From: Paraclostridium ghonii
GTDB lineage: Bacteria > Bacillota > Clostridia > Peptostreptococcales > Peptostreptococcaceae
Length of the DNA: 19,905 bases
Direction of reading: 5' to 3'
Assembly (NCBI RefSeq): GCF_023653455.1
Contig: NZ_JAKEDR010000049.1
Location: 1-19,905, forward strand
The number at the start of each line of letters is the position of its first letter. Position 1 is the stretch's first letter. Below, piece after piece: positions 1-8,657 of this stretch. Both the position numbers and the translations under genes were made by a program. The notes under the pieces are model-generated. The model made no database searches. It saw only the letters and a list, made by a program, of their open reading frames with translations, and was not told where the DNA came from.

Positions 1-68
1 ATTTAATTCTATTCTGTATATTATTATTTTTTATGTAATTATTTATCTGTTAATTATGCAGTGAGTTA

Positions 69-521
69 TTACATTAGTGCATCTACTAATATCTTATTAA
101 ACATCTCATAAAAACTATTAAACTTATTACTTTCTCTTCCTGATGGATTATCAAGTTCAATAAAATATTTATTTTTATATTCATATACATACCAACTAAT
201 ATTACTTTCCCCCAGAAATAAATATTTCTTTTGTTCTTCATTCTCATACCATATTTGATTTGAATCAACTAATCCGTAAACACTTTGATTAATTTCATGT
301 TCTAATAAATCCTCATCTACACCATATAGAATAAATCCATTAAATTCAATTCCATTTACCTTTGATATAATATTTAAATATTCTTTTGGTATTTCTACAT
401 TTAATTTTTTACTTGCTTTTGCTATCAATTTACCAACTTCTTCTTTAGAAGCACCTAAATTTACTTCCTCATCATACATTTTTTTCTCATCTATTATTTT
501 TTTCAAGTTATATTCCCACAT
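69..521 (-). CDS. SUKH-superfamily (SMI1/KNR4, YrhA-like) immunity protein
   Basis: A 150-aa protein encoded 17 nt downstream of the polymorphic toxin gene. The segment with EIPKEYLNIISKVNGIEFNG followed by ILYG matches the SMI1/KNR4 (SUKH) signature, where a polar helix ending in -NGxxF is followed by a beta strand; the overall pattern is closest to the Bacillus YrhA-like branch. SUKH proteins are common immunity partners of Hint/HNH nuclease toxins, so the inferred role is to bind and block the neighbouring HNH toxin in the cytoplasm. It has no signal peptide or membrane segment and is rich in acidic residues, as expected for a nuclease inhibitor. An AGGAG ribosome binding site lies 9-10 nt before the ATG. 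The family assignment is fairly secure; the cognate pairing is inferred from position alone. Confidence 0.8.
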   Translation of the reverse strand: MWEYNLKKIIDEKKMYDEEVNLGASKEEVGKLIAKASKKLNVEIPKEYLNIISKVNGIEFNGFILYGVDEDLLEHEINQSVYGLVDSNQIWYENEEQKKYLFLGESNISWYVYEYKNKYFIELDNPSGRESNKFNSFYEMFNKILVDALM

Positions 522-538
522 GCAATTTCACTCTCCTT

Positions 539-2230
539 TTAATGATTTTGAGGATATATATTACCTTCTGGAATCGGCCAATTAACATTCTTTACTTCAC
601 CAACTTCTAATTGTTTTGCAAAAGAATTTTGATAATTTGTTATTACTTTATGATATGGTTCATTTTTTATTAAGACTAAATTATCAAAGCTATTTGTGCC
701 ACTATCATCTAATGGTAATTTATGATGAACTTGCCATCCATCTGGTACTCTTCCATTTTGCATTTTTAAAATATCTTTTTCTGTAAAACCTGCTTCTTTT
801 AAATATTCAACTCTTTTAAATAAATCCTTTAAAAAACTCTTTCTAACAGATGCATTAAAATCATTTCTTAATGTATTTAATTCAGCAGTACCTCTTTTTA
901 TATATGATATTTCTTTAGTCTTAACATCTTTTAATGTAACCTTTTCACCTCTCAATTTACCAATAAAATCAGCTTCAGTAGCCCCCTCTATAGCCTCCTT
1001 GCAATTAATCTTTCTTCCCATATTATGTGTTAATGCTTCATCTTTTCCTGCGTAATAATTATGATTATCTTCTACAGTTAAGTTATATGTATTAATTGGG
1101 TACTCTCTGTATTTATATTCTACTTCAATTATCTTCTCATAACTTCCATTAGATATTTCTATATAATCATTTTCTTTTATCTCTAATGCTTGAGTCCACC
1201 ACTTATCTTTTATCATAAATAAGTGTCCTGTTGTACCTTCTATTATACTATTTTCAGTCTTTATTATACAACTTTCATATGTACTATTTTTATGTACTTC
1301 TTTAACTTTCTTATACTCTGTTATATCTAATTTTTCATTCTTACTTAATACTAAATCTCCTACTCTTATTTCTTTTATAACTTTTAAGCCATCTGTCGTT
1401 TTTACTAAAGTATTCCCTACTAAACAACCTATATCTAAGGATACTTGTGTATTATGAGATAATTTATCAGTTACTGTATTTAATTGAACTTCACCTTTAT
1501 TTTTTATCCATGTAACATAATCATTTTGACCTAAATCTAGAGTTGCTTCTAATACATTTTCAAACTCTTTTTCTCCTTTTGATATTATTTCTAATGTTTC
1601 TTTTTTAGCCAATTTAACTAGTTTTTTCTCTTCAACTTTAGCTGTTGCTTTTCCTATATCTACAACTTTATCTCCTAGCTTTAATAAATCTGATGTCTTA
1701 TCCATATATTTTAAGCCTTTTACAGAATCTCCTATGAATGGAATCATTGCTACAAAACTTATTAATGCTCCTGATATATCGCCTCTTACTAGTGATATTA
1801 ATCCATTTATTCCATCACATATATCTCCTACCACTGGAAAAAGTCCTATTACATCAAGTCCTAATTGAACTTTGTTTAAAAATGCATCTAATTCATTTGT
1901 TATTTCTATATTATTTTCTTTTGAATATTTAGCTACATCTTGTTTAAACTTATTAGCTAAATTTTCATCTACTTCTTTTACTTTTGTTGAAAATGCATTT
2001 ATGTTTTCTATAAGTATTTCTGTATCTTCTATATCTTTTGATGCTTGTCTTTCTCTATACTCTAACTCTCTTAATATTTCACCTTTACTGTTATAATAAT
2101 TTTCTAGATCGTATAATTCATTTAATGCATTTTTTATTTGTCTTTTTTCATTCTCTAAATTAATTACTATATTCTTAAGATTATTTATTATGTTGTTTGT
2201 ATTTCCATAATCTATTTGTACTCTCCTCAT
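539..2230 (-). CDS. Polymorphic toxin: coiled coil, pretoxin segment, Hint domain, HNH nuclease
   Basis: A 563-aa multidomain toxin. Residues 1-110 are a charged coiled coil reminiscent of WXG/LXG-type N-terminal modules of type VII secreted toxins; no classical signal peptide is present. Residues about 120-175 form a hydrophobic glycine-rich pretoxin segment (VIGLFPVVGDICDGINGL and AMIPFIGDSVKG). A Hint autoprocessing domain begins at Cys269 (GCLVGNTLVKT), has a TxxH-like core at TTGHLF, and ends at His402-Asn403, the usual splice and cleavage residues. The C-terminal domain (about 405-563) holds an HNH-type nuclease motif: GWQVHHKLPL (His502, His503), FDNLVLI (Asn517) and His527. The likely action is DNA cleavage in a competitor cell after Hint self-cleavage. 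GGGGAG precedes the ATG by about 10 nt. It is followed at once by a SUKH immunity gene. The secretion route is inferred; no type VII genes are in the window. Confidence 0.85.
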   Translation of the reverse strand: MRRVQIDYGNTNNIINNLKNIVINLENEKRQIKNALNELYDLENYYNSKGEILRELEYRERQASKDIEDTEILIENINAFSTKVKEVDENLANKFKQDVAKYSKENNIEITNELDAFLNKVQLGLDVIGLFPVVGDICDGINGLISLVRGDISGALISFVAMIPFIGDSVKGLKYMDKTSDLLKLGDKVVDIGKATAKVEEKKLVKLAKKETLEIISKGEKEFENVLEATLDLGQNDYVTWIKNKGEVQLNTVTDKLSHNTQVSLDIGCLVGNTLVKTTDGLKVIKEIRVGDLVLSKNEKLDITEYKKVKEVHKNSTYESCIIKTENSIIEGTTGHLFMIKDKWWTQALEIKENDYIEISNGSYEKIIEVEYKYREYPINTYNLTVEDNHNYYAGKDEALTHNMGRKINCKEAIEGATEADFIGKLRGEKVTLKDVKTKEISYIKRGTAELNTLRNDFNASVRKSFLKDLFKRVEYLKEAGFTEKDILKMQNGRVPDGWQVHHKLPLDDSGTNSFDNLVLIKNEPYHKVITNYQNSFAKQLEVGEVKNVNWPIPEGNIYPQNH

Positions 2231-2297
2231 AAGTTATTTTCTCCCCTATAGATTATCTCCCTTTTCTTTTAATTTCTGAAGTTTATATATCTACAAT

Positions 2298-2327
2298 ATT
2301 ATATATTATTTTGTCTAATTTTGTAAA
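2298..2327 (-). promoter_or_regulatory. Candidate promoter of the toxin-immunity pair
   Basis: On the minus strand TTTACA (2322-2327) is followed after 18 nt by TATAAT (2298-2303), leaving a leader of about 60 nt before the toxin ATG. The consensus -10 is strong, but the surrounding DNA is so AT-rich that chance matches are expected. Confidence 0.45.
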
Positions 2328-2407
2328 TTATTACATTTTTTTGAAGTATTTATCTAAAAAAAATATAATTATTTTTACAGTGTTTTATTTATAATTACTC
2401 AACACAG

Positions 2408-2478
2408 AAAAAAGTGAGAGTATATTTTAGCCACATTTCAAGCATCTTTCCAGCTTGTGTAGCAAAATGTACTCTCAC
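2408..2478 (-). terminator. Large hairpin terminator at the end of the defence operon
   Basis: Plus-strand positions 2414-2478 fold into a long imperfect hairpin. It has a perfect 9-bp outer stem (GTGAGAGTA with TACTCTCAC), then ATTTT/AAAAT, GC/GC, ACA/TGT and CAAGC/GCTTG separated by small bulges, with a 9-nt loop. On the minus strand it is followed directly by six T residues (2408-2413), as expected of an intrinsic terminator for the operon whose last gene stops at 2711. It is much larger than usual, and the plus strand also has a T-rich stretch after it. Confidence 0.7.
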
Positions 2479-2662
2479 TCTCTTTATTTATACAAAATAT
2501 TCATTGGTTAAAACTAATCTATCTATACTTTTTCTCAAATCTGTTGTCCTACATACTAGGTATACTTTATTGATATTTCTATGTTATTAAAATATTAATA
2601 ACATAAGAATAATTTTATATTTTTTCATCTTAAAGTTTTACAAATTGTTTACTATTATTTAT
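2479..2662. other. Non-coding AT-rich spacer with one small palindrome
   Basis: No credible coding region is visible between the operon terminator and the last gene of the operon. The one structure seen is a perfect 10-bp inverted repeat with a 6-nt loop (TATGTTATTA and TAATAACATA, 2580-2605), made only of weak pairs apart from one G-C. It has no T tract directly beside it and no assigned role. Confidence 0.4.
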
Positions 2663-2710
2663 TTATAAATTCATAGCAACCTCTTCATCCAATATCCTTT
2701 TACATTCCTT

Positions 2711-3385
2711 TCAGTCCGGCATAAAAACATAAAGAAAATCATAAAATTCCTTATTGTGATCATTATACATCATATGTATTAACTCATGTAAAATAACATA
2801 TTTAATACAATATTTTGGAGCTTTTATTAATTCTTTATTTAATATAATAGTATTTTTTCTACTAATGCACGAACCCCATCTTGTTTTCATCGTTCTTACA
2901 TTAATCTTTACATTTGGAACATTATATTTGCTTATCATGGGATAAATTTCATTATATAAATCATTAAATACCTTTTTACACTTGTAATTATACCAAGTGT
3001 TTAGCAGTTCTTCTTTTCTCTTATAATTACCTTTATCTCTTACATATAAATAAACATATCCTCTAAAATATTTTACAAATTCTTCTTTACTTTCTACTAC
3101 TTTAAGTCTATACTGTCTACCTAAATATTTTAAAGTTTCTCCACTAACTAATTCTTTCTTCTCTTCTTTTTCTAGTTCATGATCTTTATAATATTTTAAA
3201 TTTTTATTAATCCAACTAGCTTTTCTTATTACAAAGCTCTTTATAAACTCAATAGGAATTTCTTCATTAGCCGATATAACCACATCACCATTAACCTTAA
3301 TATTTAAATTTATATTTTTAACATTTTTTCTTTCAAGCTTAAACTTAATTATGCTTTCACCATAGGTTATCTCGTATGTGTTCAT
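2711..3385 (-). CDS. YgjP-like DUF45/M48 zinc metallopeptidase, C-terminally shortened
   Basis: A 224-aa protein with the hallmarks of the YgjP/DUF45 family, which is SprT/WLM-like and grouped with M48 peptidases: RWGSC at 169-173, the zinc-binding HELIH at 200-204, and a third candidate ligand in DHNKEF (His210). Such genes often sit directly after hsdR, as here: it starts 9 nt after the hsdR stop with its own AGGAGA site, so it is almost certainly co-transcribed. Its role in restriction is unknown; a protease acting on DNA-bound proteins or on the restriction complex is a guess. Family members usually continue with MPDW plus a basic tail. Here TGA replaces that Trp codon, and the same frame continues for 15 codons (K-E-C-K-R-I-L-D-E-E and so on) to a TAA at 2663-2665. 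The catalytic region is whole, so the protein may still work. Confidence 0.85.
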   Translation of the reverse strand: MNTYEITYGESIIKFKLERKNVKNINLNIKVNGDVVISANEEIPIEFIKSFVIRKASWINKNLKYYKDHELEKEEKKELVSGETLKYLGRQYRLKVVESKEEFVKYFRGYVYLYVRDKGNYKRKEELLNTWYNYKCKKVFNDLYNEIYPMISKYNVPNVKINVRTMKTRWGSCISRKNTIILNKELIKAPKYCIKYVILHELIHMMYNDHNKEFYDFLYVFMPD

Positions 3386-3394
3386 TTTTTTCTC

Positions 3395-6300
3395 CTAGTA
3401 TCTATTTAATGCTATATTTTTTATTTTTTCAATTATTTTATCTATATCATTAAAAGTAAGTTCTATACCTGTTTCATCTATATAATCAAATAATATATCA
3501 TCTATTTCTTGAGCTATTTGATTGTGTACATCAGTATTATTATGCCAATCAACTTTACATTTTTCCTTAATTATATTATCAATTTTTAAAGCAAGATTAC
3601 CCAGGTCATCATTCTCTCCATATTCAACTTCATAATCGCAGACTGCTTCACTTACTACACCATAGAAAGCTTGAGCATTTTCATTATATTTTATAATCTC
3701 TGGGTAATTAGTTTCATCTTTCTTCTCTCTATACTTATTCATAATATCTTCCATTTTATTCAAATAATCAACTTCTGAAATTCTTTTATTTTTATAATCT
3801 TCTAATACTCTTTCTATTCTTTCTGAGAATTTTTTATAGTAAGTAGGGTTTTCATCCCATTTTTCACTTATACTTTTACCAAGTCTTGTCCTGATTGTAT
3901 CTGCCTTAGATCTATTATTCCTAACATGCTTTAATTCCTCTTCAAACGCCCTTTCATCAAGTATATCAACTAGATTTGTTATGTACATAATTCCTTCAGC
4001 TGCAATATAATTGTCTATTAGTTTTTGCATCCTAACTTCATATTCTTTATGGTCAATGCTATCTGAATACCTTCTTTTTACAGACTGCCTTAACTTTTGA
4101 TAGAATTTAAAACAGGATTTATGCTTTTCTATTTCTTTTTTTCCTAGTTCATTATAAATTTCTTCAGATTCTAAAGTTATTGATACATTTCTTCCATAAA
4201 TACTTACTAACTCATAGAACTCATCTCTTAATTTATCATCCGCTAAATAGACTTCATATTCTTCCATGTCATCCTTATTTTTTATGTTACTAAAGAAACT
4301 ACTTAACTCACTCTCATATTGCCTTAATTCTCCTATTATAATAGTTACATTATGAATAGCACCTTTTAAATCACTTCCTTCAAATTTCTCAAGTCCAGAT
4401 CCACTGTATTTGCTCATAGCCTCATCAAGTTTTGTTATTAGTCCTCTATAGTCCATAATATAACCATAGTCTTTACCTTCATATAGTCGATTAACCCTTG
4501 CAATAGCTTGAAGTAATGTATGTTCTTTCATTTCTTTATCTATATATAAGACAGCCGCTCTCGGCGCATCAAATCCTGTAAGAAGTTTTTCTACTACTAT
4601 TAATAAATCAATCTCACCATGAATAAAGTTATCTTTTATCGTATCTTCATATGATGTAGGATTACCGTATTTTTTCATCATTTCATTCCAAAATTCAATA
4701 ATCATATCCTTAGATACTTTATCTACTTCTTCATGACCTTCCCTCATGTCAGGAGGTGAAATTACAACTGCAACATTCATATCCTCTAGCTCTTCAAAGG
4801 CTCTTAAATATTTTATAGCCTCTGATTTACTACTTGCTGCTAACATAGCTGTAAATGTTGAATTCTCACTTTTATAGTTCTTCACAAAATGTTCATTTAT
4901 ATTAAACGCTATTAGCCTTATTCTTTGATCACTAGATGCTACTCTTTCAAAACGGCTCCATTTTTGCATAACTTCTTCTTTTTGATTTTTATTAAGATTT
5001 CTAGTTATCATATCAAGTTGTAAGTCAATAGCCCTCCTATTAACACTTTGTTCTACCATCCTTCCTTCATATAAAAGTGGTAGTATTGCTTTATCTTCAA
5101 CCCCATCAGCTATAGTATATTTATGTATTAGTTTACCCCCAAATTTTTTAACGGTACTCTTTTGTTTTTTCATTAGAGGTGTACCTGTAAATCCTATATA
5201 GCACGCATTAGGAAATACATTTTTCATCTTTATATTTAATTGTTTATACTGACTTCTATGCGATTCATCTACTAATACAAATATATCTCTACTATCTAGC
5301 TTAGCCCCCTTATTTGCTGCTGTATCAAATTTATGAACTAAAGTTGTTATAATATCTGCTTCATCATCATTGATTAATTTTATTAAATGATTTCCTGTTG
5401 AAGCTTTTATAGCTTTTAACCTTGTATGATTGAAAGTTCTATTGATCTGTGTGTCTAAATCAACTCTATCAGTAACAACTACAACTTTAGGATTTAGTGT
5501 TGCAAGTTCAGATAAAATATATTTAGCTACCATAACCATTGTTAAAGACTTTCCAGAACCCTGAGTGTGCCAAACTACTCCAGATTGTCTATTCCCTCTC
5601 TCATCATTTACTTGTATAGTTTTCATTATTTCTTTTATAGCAAAATACTGTTGGTATCTACATATTTTCTTTGCATCTTTATCAAATAAAATAAAGTATT
5701 TTATAAATTCTATTACTCTGACTGGATGGAATAAAGATATTATATTTTTATCTTGATTTGTAGGCATTCTGTCTTTAGCTATCTTGATTATTTGTTCATT
5801 CATCCATTTATTATCTTCTTCTTTCCATACACTCCAAAATTTTTTAGGAGTGCTACATGTTCCATATTTAGTTTCATTCTTATTGGTTGCCATTACAATT
5901 TGTATAAACTTAAATAATTGAGGAATATAGTCCTTTGATTGGTTTCTAATCATTTGGCTCATTCCTTGATCTATTGATAAAGAACTTTTTTTACACTCTA
6001 TAACTCCAAAAGGAATTCCATTTATAAATAACACTATATCCGGTATAGTAGTATGTTTTCCATCTTCACTTTCTACTGAAAATTCTTCTGCAATATAAAA
6101 GTCATTATTGCTAATATCTTGCCAGTCTATAAACTTAATCGTAAAGCTTCGCTTGCTTCCATCTTCTAAAGTTTCTGTATAACTTCTACCGAGAAGTAAA
6201 GTATTAAATATCTTTTCATTTGTTTTAACTAATCCATCAGTTAATAATTCATCTAAATCATTTATTGCTGAATTTATATTTTTCTCGTTAAATTTATATT

Positions 6301-6493
6301 CTTTTCCTTTATATGTATAAGAATTCAATTCTTCTAATTTAGATTTTACTATTGGTTTTAATAATACATTATATAAATTACCCCTTAATTTTTCGCATTC
6401 TTTTGCCTTTATATATTTATACCCTAAGTTGTTTAGTACTTCTATAGCAGGTTTTTTACTTATGTTTTTTTCATCAAACTTTTTATTGTCCAT
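3395..6493 (-). CDS. hsdR: Type I restriction endonuclease subunit R (HsdR)
   Basis: A 1032-aa protein of normal HsdR length. The N-terminal PD-(D/E)xK nuclease is visible as PDIVLF (Asp152) and IECKK (Glu166, Lys168). It is followed by an SF2 translocase: Walker A in HTQGSGKSLT (Lys315), motif II DESH at 409-412, motif III around GFTGTPL, and motif VI in QAIARVNRLY. The C-terminal roughly 250 residues are helical and would contact the HsdM/HsdS complex. HsdR translocates DNA using ATP and cuts at a distance from unmethylated sites. The ATG follows an AGGGGG site. It lies 89 nt downstream of the full-length hsdS, the widest gap in the operon, and that gap holds a candidate internal promoter and hairpin. 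No damage to the frame is seen. Confidence 0.97.
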   Translation of the reverse strand: MDNKKFDEKNISKKPAIEVLNNLGYKYIKAKECEKLRGNLYNVLLKPIVKSKLEELNSYTYKGKEYKFNEKNINSAINDLDELLTDGLVKTNEKIFNTLLLGRSYTETLEDGSKRSFTIKFIDWQDISNNDFYIAEEFSVESEDGKHTTIPDIVLFINGIPFGVIECKKSSLSIDQGMSQMIRNQSKDYIPQLFKFIQIVMATNKNETKYGTCSTPKKFWSVWKEEDNKWMNEQIIKIAKDRMPTNQDKNIISLFHPVRVIEFIKYFILFDKDAKKICRYQQYFAIKEIMKTIQVNDERGNRQSGVVWHTQGSGKSLTMVMVAKYILSELATLNPKVVVVTDRVDLDTQINRTFNHTRLKAIKASTGNHLIKLINDDEADIITTLVHKFDTAANKGAKLDSRDIFVLVDESHRSQYKQLNIKMKNVFPNACYIGFTGTPLMKKQKSTVKKFGGKLIHKYTIADGVEDKAILPLLYEGRMVEQSVNRRAIDLQLDMITRNLNKNQKEEVMQKWSRFERVASSDQRIRLIAFNINEHFVKNYKSENSTFTAMLAASSKSEAIKYLRAFEELEDMNVAVVISPPDMREGHEEVDKVSKDMIIEFWNEMMKKYGNPTSYEDTIKDNFIHGEIDLLIVVEKLLTGFDAPRAAVLYIDKEMKEHTLLQAIARVNRLYEGKDYGYIMDYRGLITKLDEAMSKYSGSGLEKFEGSDLKGAIHNVTIIIGELRQYESELSSFFSNIKNKDDMEEYEVYLADDKLRDEFYELVSIYGRNVSITLESEEIYNELGKKEIEKHKSCFKFYQKLRQSVKRRYSDSIDHKEYEVRMQKLIDNYIAAEGIMYITNLVDILDERAFEEELKHVRNNRSKADTIRTRLGKSISEKWDENPTYYKKFSERIERVLEDYKNKRISEVDYLNKMEDIMNKYREKKDETNYPEIIKYNENAQAFYGVVSEAVCDYEVEYGENDDLGNLALKIDNIIKEKCKVDWHNNTDVHNQIAQEIDDILFDYIDETGIELTFNDIDKIIEKIKNIALNRY

Positions 6494-6513
6494 CTTTTCC
6501 CCCTGTGTTTTAT

Positions 6514-6565
6514 AATAAGAAACAGCTAATTTGTAATATTAACTGCTTATTATTTTTACATTCAA
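6514..6565 (-). promoter_or_regulatory. hsdS-hsdR intergenic hairpin and possible hsdR promoter
   Basis: Minus strand: TTGAAT (6560-6565), an 18-nt spacer and TAATAT (6536-6541) could form a weak promoter just ahead of hsdR. Overlapping it, 6514-6551 can pair as AATAAG/CTTATT, CAG/CTG and TAAT/ATTA with one 3-nt bulge. No T tract follows on the minus strand, so it is not an ordinary terminator. Either element could set HsdR levels separately from the methylase. Confidence 0.3.
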
Positions 6566-6582
6566 TATTCTTTTATAACTAC

Positions 6583-7806
6583 TTATACTCTTACTATCCC
6601 TGTTAAAAGTAATTGCATAAGACCTTTTTTTTGTTCTTTTAATAATTCTATTTCTTTTTCTAGTAATTTTATTTCTTTATCCGAAGCTTTAAGTATATTT
6701 GATATAAGTTTTTGCTCTTCAATTGATGGAATAAATATTCGTACTTGCTGTAATGATTCAAACGATAAGGAATCTCTAACACTACCTTGTAGTAATCTTG
6801 GGATATAATTTAAAAACATATTTGATTTTAAAAATTGATATAAATAATTCTTATCTAAACCATTGTTACATTCAAATATAACATACATTGGACTAAGCAA
6901 CCCACTCTCAAAATTAGTTAATAAATCTAGTGATCCAACATTAACTCTAGACGGGTTGTAAGCAAACTGTCCCTTTTTTACTATTTTATAGTTACTTACA
7001 TCATTACTTGCTATAATTCTATTAAATTTTTCTTCTTGAAGAATAAAACCTTGCTTATTTGTTACACTTAGAATTCTTTTTTCTTTATTATCTGTATTTT
7101 TAATTTTAATTTCATTTATATATTTTTTTAATTTTTTAATTTCAACTTTATCATTAAAACCATTTAATCTAACATTTCCAGTTAAAAGTCTTTCCATTAA
7201 ACCTTTTTTTTGTTCTAATTTTTCTTTTAACAACTTTTCTTTTAACTCAATTGCTCTATCCCAAACTTCAATTATATTTATTATTTTTATCTGTTCATCT
7301 ATTTTAGGTAATGAAAATTCTATCTCCTTTAGAGCTTCTTTAGTCAACTTATATCTTCCTACACCTTGTCTTGTAACCGAACTAAGTATATTTTTATGCT
7401 GAAAACTATAATAAAACCATTTTGTATTACACAGATTTGTACCTTGAAGTATATGTGCATGATTATTTACGTTAAATTTACCATCCACTAATAATGTCAT
7501 ACTTTTTTCTTTATATTTCAAAAAGTGGTCTCCATCTTCACCAATTAATACATGCTCACCTTCAAGATTATACTGATTTATATAATCTTGTATCTTAGTA
7601 GGACCATAATATGGGTAAATTCCTTGTATCTTTTTTCTTTCAGATTCACTTATGGGGACTCTATAATTATTTTTTATATTCATTACATTATCAATCTTTG
7701 CTACTTCCCAATCATCCGGTAATAATTCTCTATTATGTCGATGATAATTTCCAGGTATTTTTTTATTTTTTATAAACTCTATCTTTTCTTTTATCTCTTT
7801 ATTCAT
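6583..7806 (-). CDS. hsdS: Type I restriction-modification specificity subunit (HsdS), two recognition domains
   Basis: A 407-aa HsdS with the usual two-repeat design. Each half has a variable target recognition domain followed by a conserved helical spacer. The spacers end in near-identical motifs, EQKKGLMERLLTGNVR near the middle and EQKKGLMQLLLTGIVRV at the C-terminus. The two recognition domains read the two halves of a bipartite DNA site and position HsdM for methylation. The start is placed at the ATG at 7804-7806, because AGGAGG lies 8 nt upstream; an ATG and GTG slightly further out would be too close to that site. It follows dinD by 12 nt. Specificity cannot be predicted by eye. Confidence 0.95.
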   Translation of the reverse strand: MNKEIKEKIEFIKNKKIPGNYHRHNRELLPDDWEVAKIDNVMNIKNNYRVPISESERKKIQGIYPYYGPTKIQDYINQYNLEGEHVLIGEDGDHFLKYKEKSMTLLVDGKFNVNNHAHILQGTNLCNTKWFYYSFQHKNILSSVTRQGVGRYKLTKEALKEIEFSLPKIDEQIKIINIIEVWDRAIELKEKLLKEKLEQKKGLMERLLTGNVRLNGFNDKVEIKKLKKYINEIKIKNTDNKEKRILSVTNKQGFILQEEKFNRIIASNDVSNYKIVKKGQFAYNPSRVNVGSLDLLTNFESGLLSPMYVIFECNNGLDKNYLYQFLKSNMFLNYIPRLLQGSVRDSLSFESLQQVRIFIPSIEEQKLISNILKASDKEIKLLEKEIELLKEQKKGLMQLLLTGIVRV

Positions 7807-7818
7807 CGCCATCACCTC

Positions 7819-8646
7819 CTATTTCAGTCTCTTTTTATCTTCCTTCTCAATTGCCTTAACACTTTTCTCAGGCGTTGGCAAATTCTCAGGCATAGTCCCC
7901 CCAAGCTCTTTTATAGTATTTCTAACTTTGCTCCCAACTTCATAGTGAGTTTTATTAGCTTTATCTTTTCCTTTAATATTATCTCTTCTTATTTTTTCCT
8001 CAGTTTGTGTAGCCCTAAACAGATTTGCAGCTAGCTCTGTACTTCCCATGTGGTCTAATATATTTTGACTTTTCTTTAATTCTTTTCTATTATGTATATC
8101 CTTAGCTTTTAATCCACCATAAAGGCCCATATATCCATGATTTTGAAAAATAGCATATTCAATATTAGTTTTTATCCCTGCATATTTTGCCGCATCTACT
8201 AATTTTTTATTATGATCTTTAAGCTCATTTCTAATAGCTAATCTTTTTCTATCTTCCGTTAATTGTTCAAAGTTTTCAGCTAATTCTTGTTCTCTAGTTT
8301 TCTGTGCAAAGTAAGTTTGTCCTAAAGCAACTACTTTTTTTCTAGAATCAGCATTTTGTACAATAAGATAACAAGCATATCTTGAAAGCATAATATCATC
8401 TATACTTCTTTCTGCTCCTGACCCTAACTTAACCATTTTGCCAATGTCGGCAAAATGGTCTAATACACTAAAATCACTTTTTTCACAAGCCGTTTTAGCT
8501 TTTTCTATCACTCTTTTAAAGTTTCCCCATTTTGAGTATTCAAGAACTTCTGCTAATTCTCTTCCATACCAAAATTCTTGATTATACTCATTTATATGTT
8601 TAATTCTTTCGAATATTTTTTCATTATATTGTTGAATGCATGTCAT
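7819..8646 (-). CDS. dinD: DNA damage-inducible protein D (DinD)
   Basis: A 275-aa protein, about the same length as Escherichia coli DinD. The N-terminus (EFWYGRELAEVLEYSKWGNF) is a Bro-N/KilA-N-like DNA-binding segment, and the family features ARYACYLIVQNAD, KTREQE and YMGLYGGL are all visible. E. coli DinD is SOS-induced and can disassemble RecA filaments. In mobile DNA, dinD genes are often found inside type I restriction operons, as here between hsdM and hsdS with gaps of 11-12 nt. A plausible role is to temper RecA or SOS effects of restriction breaks, but this is inference. AGGAG lies 7-8 nt before the ATG. No LexA box is visible immediately upstream; expression is expected from the operon promoter. 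Confidence 0.92.
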   Translation of the reverse strand: MTCIQQYNEKIFERIKHINEYNQEFWYGRELAEVLEYSKWGNFKRVIEKAKTACEKSDFSVLDHFADIGKMVKLGSGAERSIDDIMLSRYACYLIVQNADSRKKVVALGQTYFAQKTREQELAENFEQLTEDRKRLAIRNELKDHNKKLVDAAKYAGIKTNIEYAIFQNHGYMGLYGGLKAKDIHNRKELKKSQNILDHMGSTELAANLFRATQTEEKIRRDNIKGKDKANKTHYEVGSKVRNTIKELGGTMPENLPTPEKSVKAIEKEDKKRLK

Positions 8647-8657
8647 AAGTTATCTCC

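Noticed and set aside
86..268. 60-codon minus-strand frame inside the immunity gene
   Set aside because: Overlaps the immunity gene in another frame and has no ribosome binding site.
1738..2096. Plus-strand open frames over the toxin gene
   Set aside because: They lie wholly inside the toxin coding sequence in other frames, have low-complexity hydrophobic content and lack ribosome binding sites.
2580..2605. AT-rich inverted repeat as a terminator
   Set aside because: Almost all A-T pairs and no adjacent T tract; the stronger hairpin at 2414-2478 is the likely terminator.
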